Below are positions 5,229-6,669 of a DNA stretch of 6,669 nt, piece after piece. Made by a program: the position numbers and the translations under genes. The stretch's first letter is position 1. Each line of letters begins with the position of its first letter. This stretch comes from Bacteroidales bacterium (GTDB taxonomy: Bacteria; Bacteroidota; Bacteroidia; Bacteroidales; UBA7960): assembly GCA_007130545.1 (NCBI GenBank), contig SLSG01000327.1:1-6669 (forward strand), read 5' to 3'. The notes beneath the pieces were generated by a model. That model did no database searches. It had not been told where the DNA came from and worked only from the letters and a program-made list of their open reading frames with translations.

Positions 5229-6335
5229 CTATTCCACCACGACCCGCACCAATTCCCGCAGGAATTCTTCATGAACCCATGCGCCAAGCCCGGGCGTATC
5301 GGGCAGGCTGACCAGCCCATTCTCCCCGTAGGTAATCCCTCCCCCGACCGGGTCTTCTTCGATCATCAAAGGGGAGTCAAAGTCGAAATGCCTGATATGC
5401 TTGCTGATCGTCGCCAGGTGCGCGGAGGCGGTGAAGGCCAGGCGGGATTCCAGGAATCCACCCACCTGCATGCCAATGCCGGCCCTTTCTGCCAGCTCAA
5501 TAATCTTCAGCGCCTTGAAGATGCCCCCGGATTTCCCCAGTTTCAGGTTGAACAACTGGCAGGCCTCCAGGTCGATCAGCCTCTTGGCGTCGTGATGGTC
5601 TGACAGGGATTCATCGGCCATCAGCGGGATGGGGCTGGCGGTCCGGACCCTGGGCAGTTCGGTATAGAGCCATCGGGGGATGGGCTCCTCGCAGTAATGG
5701 ATATTGTAGGGGTCCAGCGACCGCAGGCAGGCGATGGCCTCCTCCACACCCCAGCCCTGATTGGCATCGATGCAAAGCGGGGTGTCCATGCCGATGCGCT
5801 CCCGGATGGCATGTATGCGGGCCAGGTCGTCGTCAGGGGATTCCCCCAGCTTTACCTTGACGAAGCGGAATCCCCGTTCCAGGATAAGCCCTGCATCCAC
5901 CGCCATCTTTTCAGGACTCCCCAGTCCGACTGTATAATCGGTATACATGACCTTGCTGCCATCTCCCCCGAGAAATGCATAAAGGGGCACGCCCGCATGC
6001 TGAGAGGCAATGTCATACAGGGCAATGTCAAAGGCACTCTTGATGCTGTAATTCCCGTAGACGACCCGGTCCATTGCCGCTTCGCAATCCGCGATGTCGA
6101 GTGGGTCTTTCCCCTTCAGCGCCCTTCCCAGGTAGCGTCCCATCATGGCGGCACTGTCCATCGCCTCCCCGTTGATGGTCAGGAACGGGCTGCACTCCCC
6201 AAATCCCTTCATCCCGGTATCGGTGGTAATCACCACCAGCACGTTTTCGGCATGCGTCATGGGTCCCAGGGATATGACAAATGGTTCATGGAGTCGGATG
6301 GGGCATTGGTAAATCTCAATTCTGGTAATGGTCAT
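5229..6335 (-). CDS. Dipeptide epimerase, enolase superfamily (L-Ala-D/L-Glu epimerase-like)
   Basis: This 368-aa protein has the muconate lactonizing enzyme layout: an N-terminal capping domain (about 1-125) and a TIM barrel. Catalytic and metal residues are in place: KVK at 160-162 with Lys162 as one acid/base, DANQGW with Asp190, CEEP with Glu216, ADES with Asp241 as the Mg ligands, and NLKLGKSGG with Lys265 as the opposite acid/base. The DFD at 318-320 matches the DxD motif that dipeptide epimerases use to hold the substrate's alpha-ammonium group, arguing against a plain mandelate racemase or muconate cycloisomerase. The expected reaction is epimerisation of L-Ala-D-Glu or a related dipeptide from murein, in the cytoplasm. 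Its gene starts 54 bp after a D-Ala-D-Ala dipeptidase gene on the same strand, which supports a cell-wall peptide salvage role. Exact dipeptide specificity cannot be read here. ATG 6335 has no clear Shine-Dalgarno sequence. Confidence 0.9.
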   Translation of the reverse strand: MTITRIEIYQCPIRLHEPFVISLGPMTHAENVLVVITTDTGMKGFGECSPFLTINGEAMDSAAMMGRYLGRALKGKDPLDIADCEAAMDRVVYGNYSIKSAFDIALYDIASQHAGVPLYAFLGGDGSKVMYTDYTVGLGSPEKMAVDAGLILERGFRFVKVKLGESPDDDLARIHAIRERIGMDTPLCIDANQGWGVEEAIACLRSLDPYNIHYCEEPIPRWLYTELPRVRTASPIPLMADESLSDHHDAKRLIDLEACQLFNLKLGKSGGIFKALKIIELAERAGIGMQVGGFLESRLAFTASAHLATISKHIRHFDFDSPLMIEEDPVGGGITYGENGLVSLPDTPGLGAWVHEEFLRELVRVVVE

Positions 6336-6389
6336 TTCGGTCTGTATTTGGCTTTTGTGGAATAAGGGCCGCCTTAAACCTATTGGTAC

Positions 6390-6669
6390 TTACCTCACAT
6401 CAAAATCGAAGTAGGTGTCCGGGAAGGGTTCACTGGCCAGTCGGTAATGCCACCATTCTTTTTGAAAGGGCAAAAACCCATGGTCGAGCATGGCCTGCCG
6501 CAATATCTCGCGATTCTTTTGCTGCTTGTCCGTGATCAGGGGACTTCTATGGCTGGAAGCAGGTCCGAACAAGTCGAAGCCGCTGCCCATATCCAACGCC
6601 TTCCCCGTGTCCAGGTCAAACAGGGTAAGATCCACCGTGCTGCCACGGGAATGTCCGGACCTTCTGGAA
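6390..6669 (-). CDS. D-alanyl-D-alanine dipeptidase, VanX/DdpX type (M15D), C-terminal part
   Basis: Ninety-two codons are visible, from 6668 down to the TAA at 6390-6392; the 5' end lies outside the window. The peptide reads through GHSRGSTVDLTL, the zinc-binding HxxxxxxD motif (His codon 6651-6653, Asp codon 6630-6632), then GSGFDLFGPASSH, a helix NREILRQAMLDHGF, and KEWWHYRL with the catalytic Glu (6456-6458) and third zinc ligand His (6447-6449), ending YFDFDVR. This is the normal C-terminal architecture of VanX-family zinc dipeptidases, which hydrolyse D-Ala-D-Ala. In vancomycin-resistance clusters VanX removes this precursor; elsewhere DdpX-like enzymes recycle it from cell-wall turnover. 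No vanH or vanA ligase is visible, and the next gene is a dipeptide epimerase, so a nutritional or recycling role is more likely. A GTG at 6633-6635 lies inside the zinc motif and is not the start. Confidence 0.9.
   Translation of the reverse strand, partial: SRRSGHSRGSTVDLTLFDLDTGKALDMGSGFDLFGPASSHRSPLITDKQQKNREILRQAMLDHGFLPFQKEWWHYRLASEPFPDTYFDFDVR

Noticed and set aside
5132..5320. Minus-strand open frame of 62 codons with repeated LRWLG
   Set aside because: It overlaps the ends of two well-supported genes, has no known domain or start signal, and the repeat is explained by the duplicated DNA.
6390..6669. Vancomycin resistance cluster
   Set aside because: Only a VanX-type dipeptidase is visible, with a dipeptide epimerase as its neighbour; no VanH, VanA/B ligase or VanRS regulator is seen in the window.

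Overview
The window looks like a chromosomal segment of a Bacteroidota bacterium with fairly GC-rich coding DNA and AT-rich intergenic islands. The evidence is a small secreted protein ending in a type IX secretion (T9SS) C-terminal sorting domain, a FISUMP-domain surface protein with a Bacteroidota-style Ig-like N-terminus, the near absence of Shine-Dalgarno sequences, and the family types of the metabolic genes. The species cannot be named from this sequence alone. No RNA genes, insertion sequences, CRISPR arrays or phage genes were seen.

Layout, left to right. (1) Positions 1-347 hold the C-terminal end of an OFA/OxlT-like major facilitator transporter, plus strand. (2) A 135-bp gap contains a strong 36-nt AT-rich inverted repeat. 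(3) Positions 483-1953 are a two-gene secreted-protein unit: a 145-aa T9SS cargo that is mostly sorting domain, then 4 bp later a 342-aa Ig-like plus FISUMP protein. (4) A 208-bp AT- and T-rich gap carries weak hairpins, promoter-like words, an AACCATGGTT palindrome and a G8 tract just before the next start codon. (5) Positions 2162-5156 are a two-gene unit whose reading frames overlap by 11 bp: a long-chain acyl-CoA synthetase of the FadD15-like class, and a BASS/SBF-family sodium:organic-acid symporter. (6) A 72-bp convergent gap has short direct repeats at multiples of 18 bp, a hairpin and a (GC)6 alternating tract. (7) Positions 5229-6669, minus strand, hold a VanX/DdpX-type D-Ala-D-Ala dipeptidase (5' end outside the window) followed by an enolase-superfamily dipeptide epimerase.

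How the genes may work together. The minus-strand pair fits salvage of cell-wall peptides: one enzyme splits D-Ala-D-Ala and the other epimerises L-Ala-D-Glu-type dipeptides so that ordinary peptidases can use them. The acyl-CoA synthetase and BASS pair suggests import of an organic acid followed by trapping as a CoA thioester, although the substrate is unknown. The secreted pair probably acts at the cell surface. I did not find a clear new defence or mobile system. The most interesting items are the two tightly linked pairs with unknown substrates or roles and several unexplained intergenic structures.
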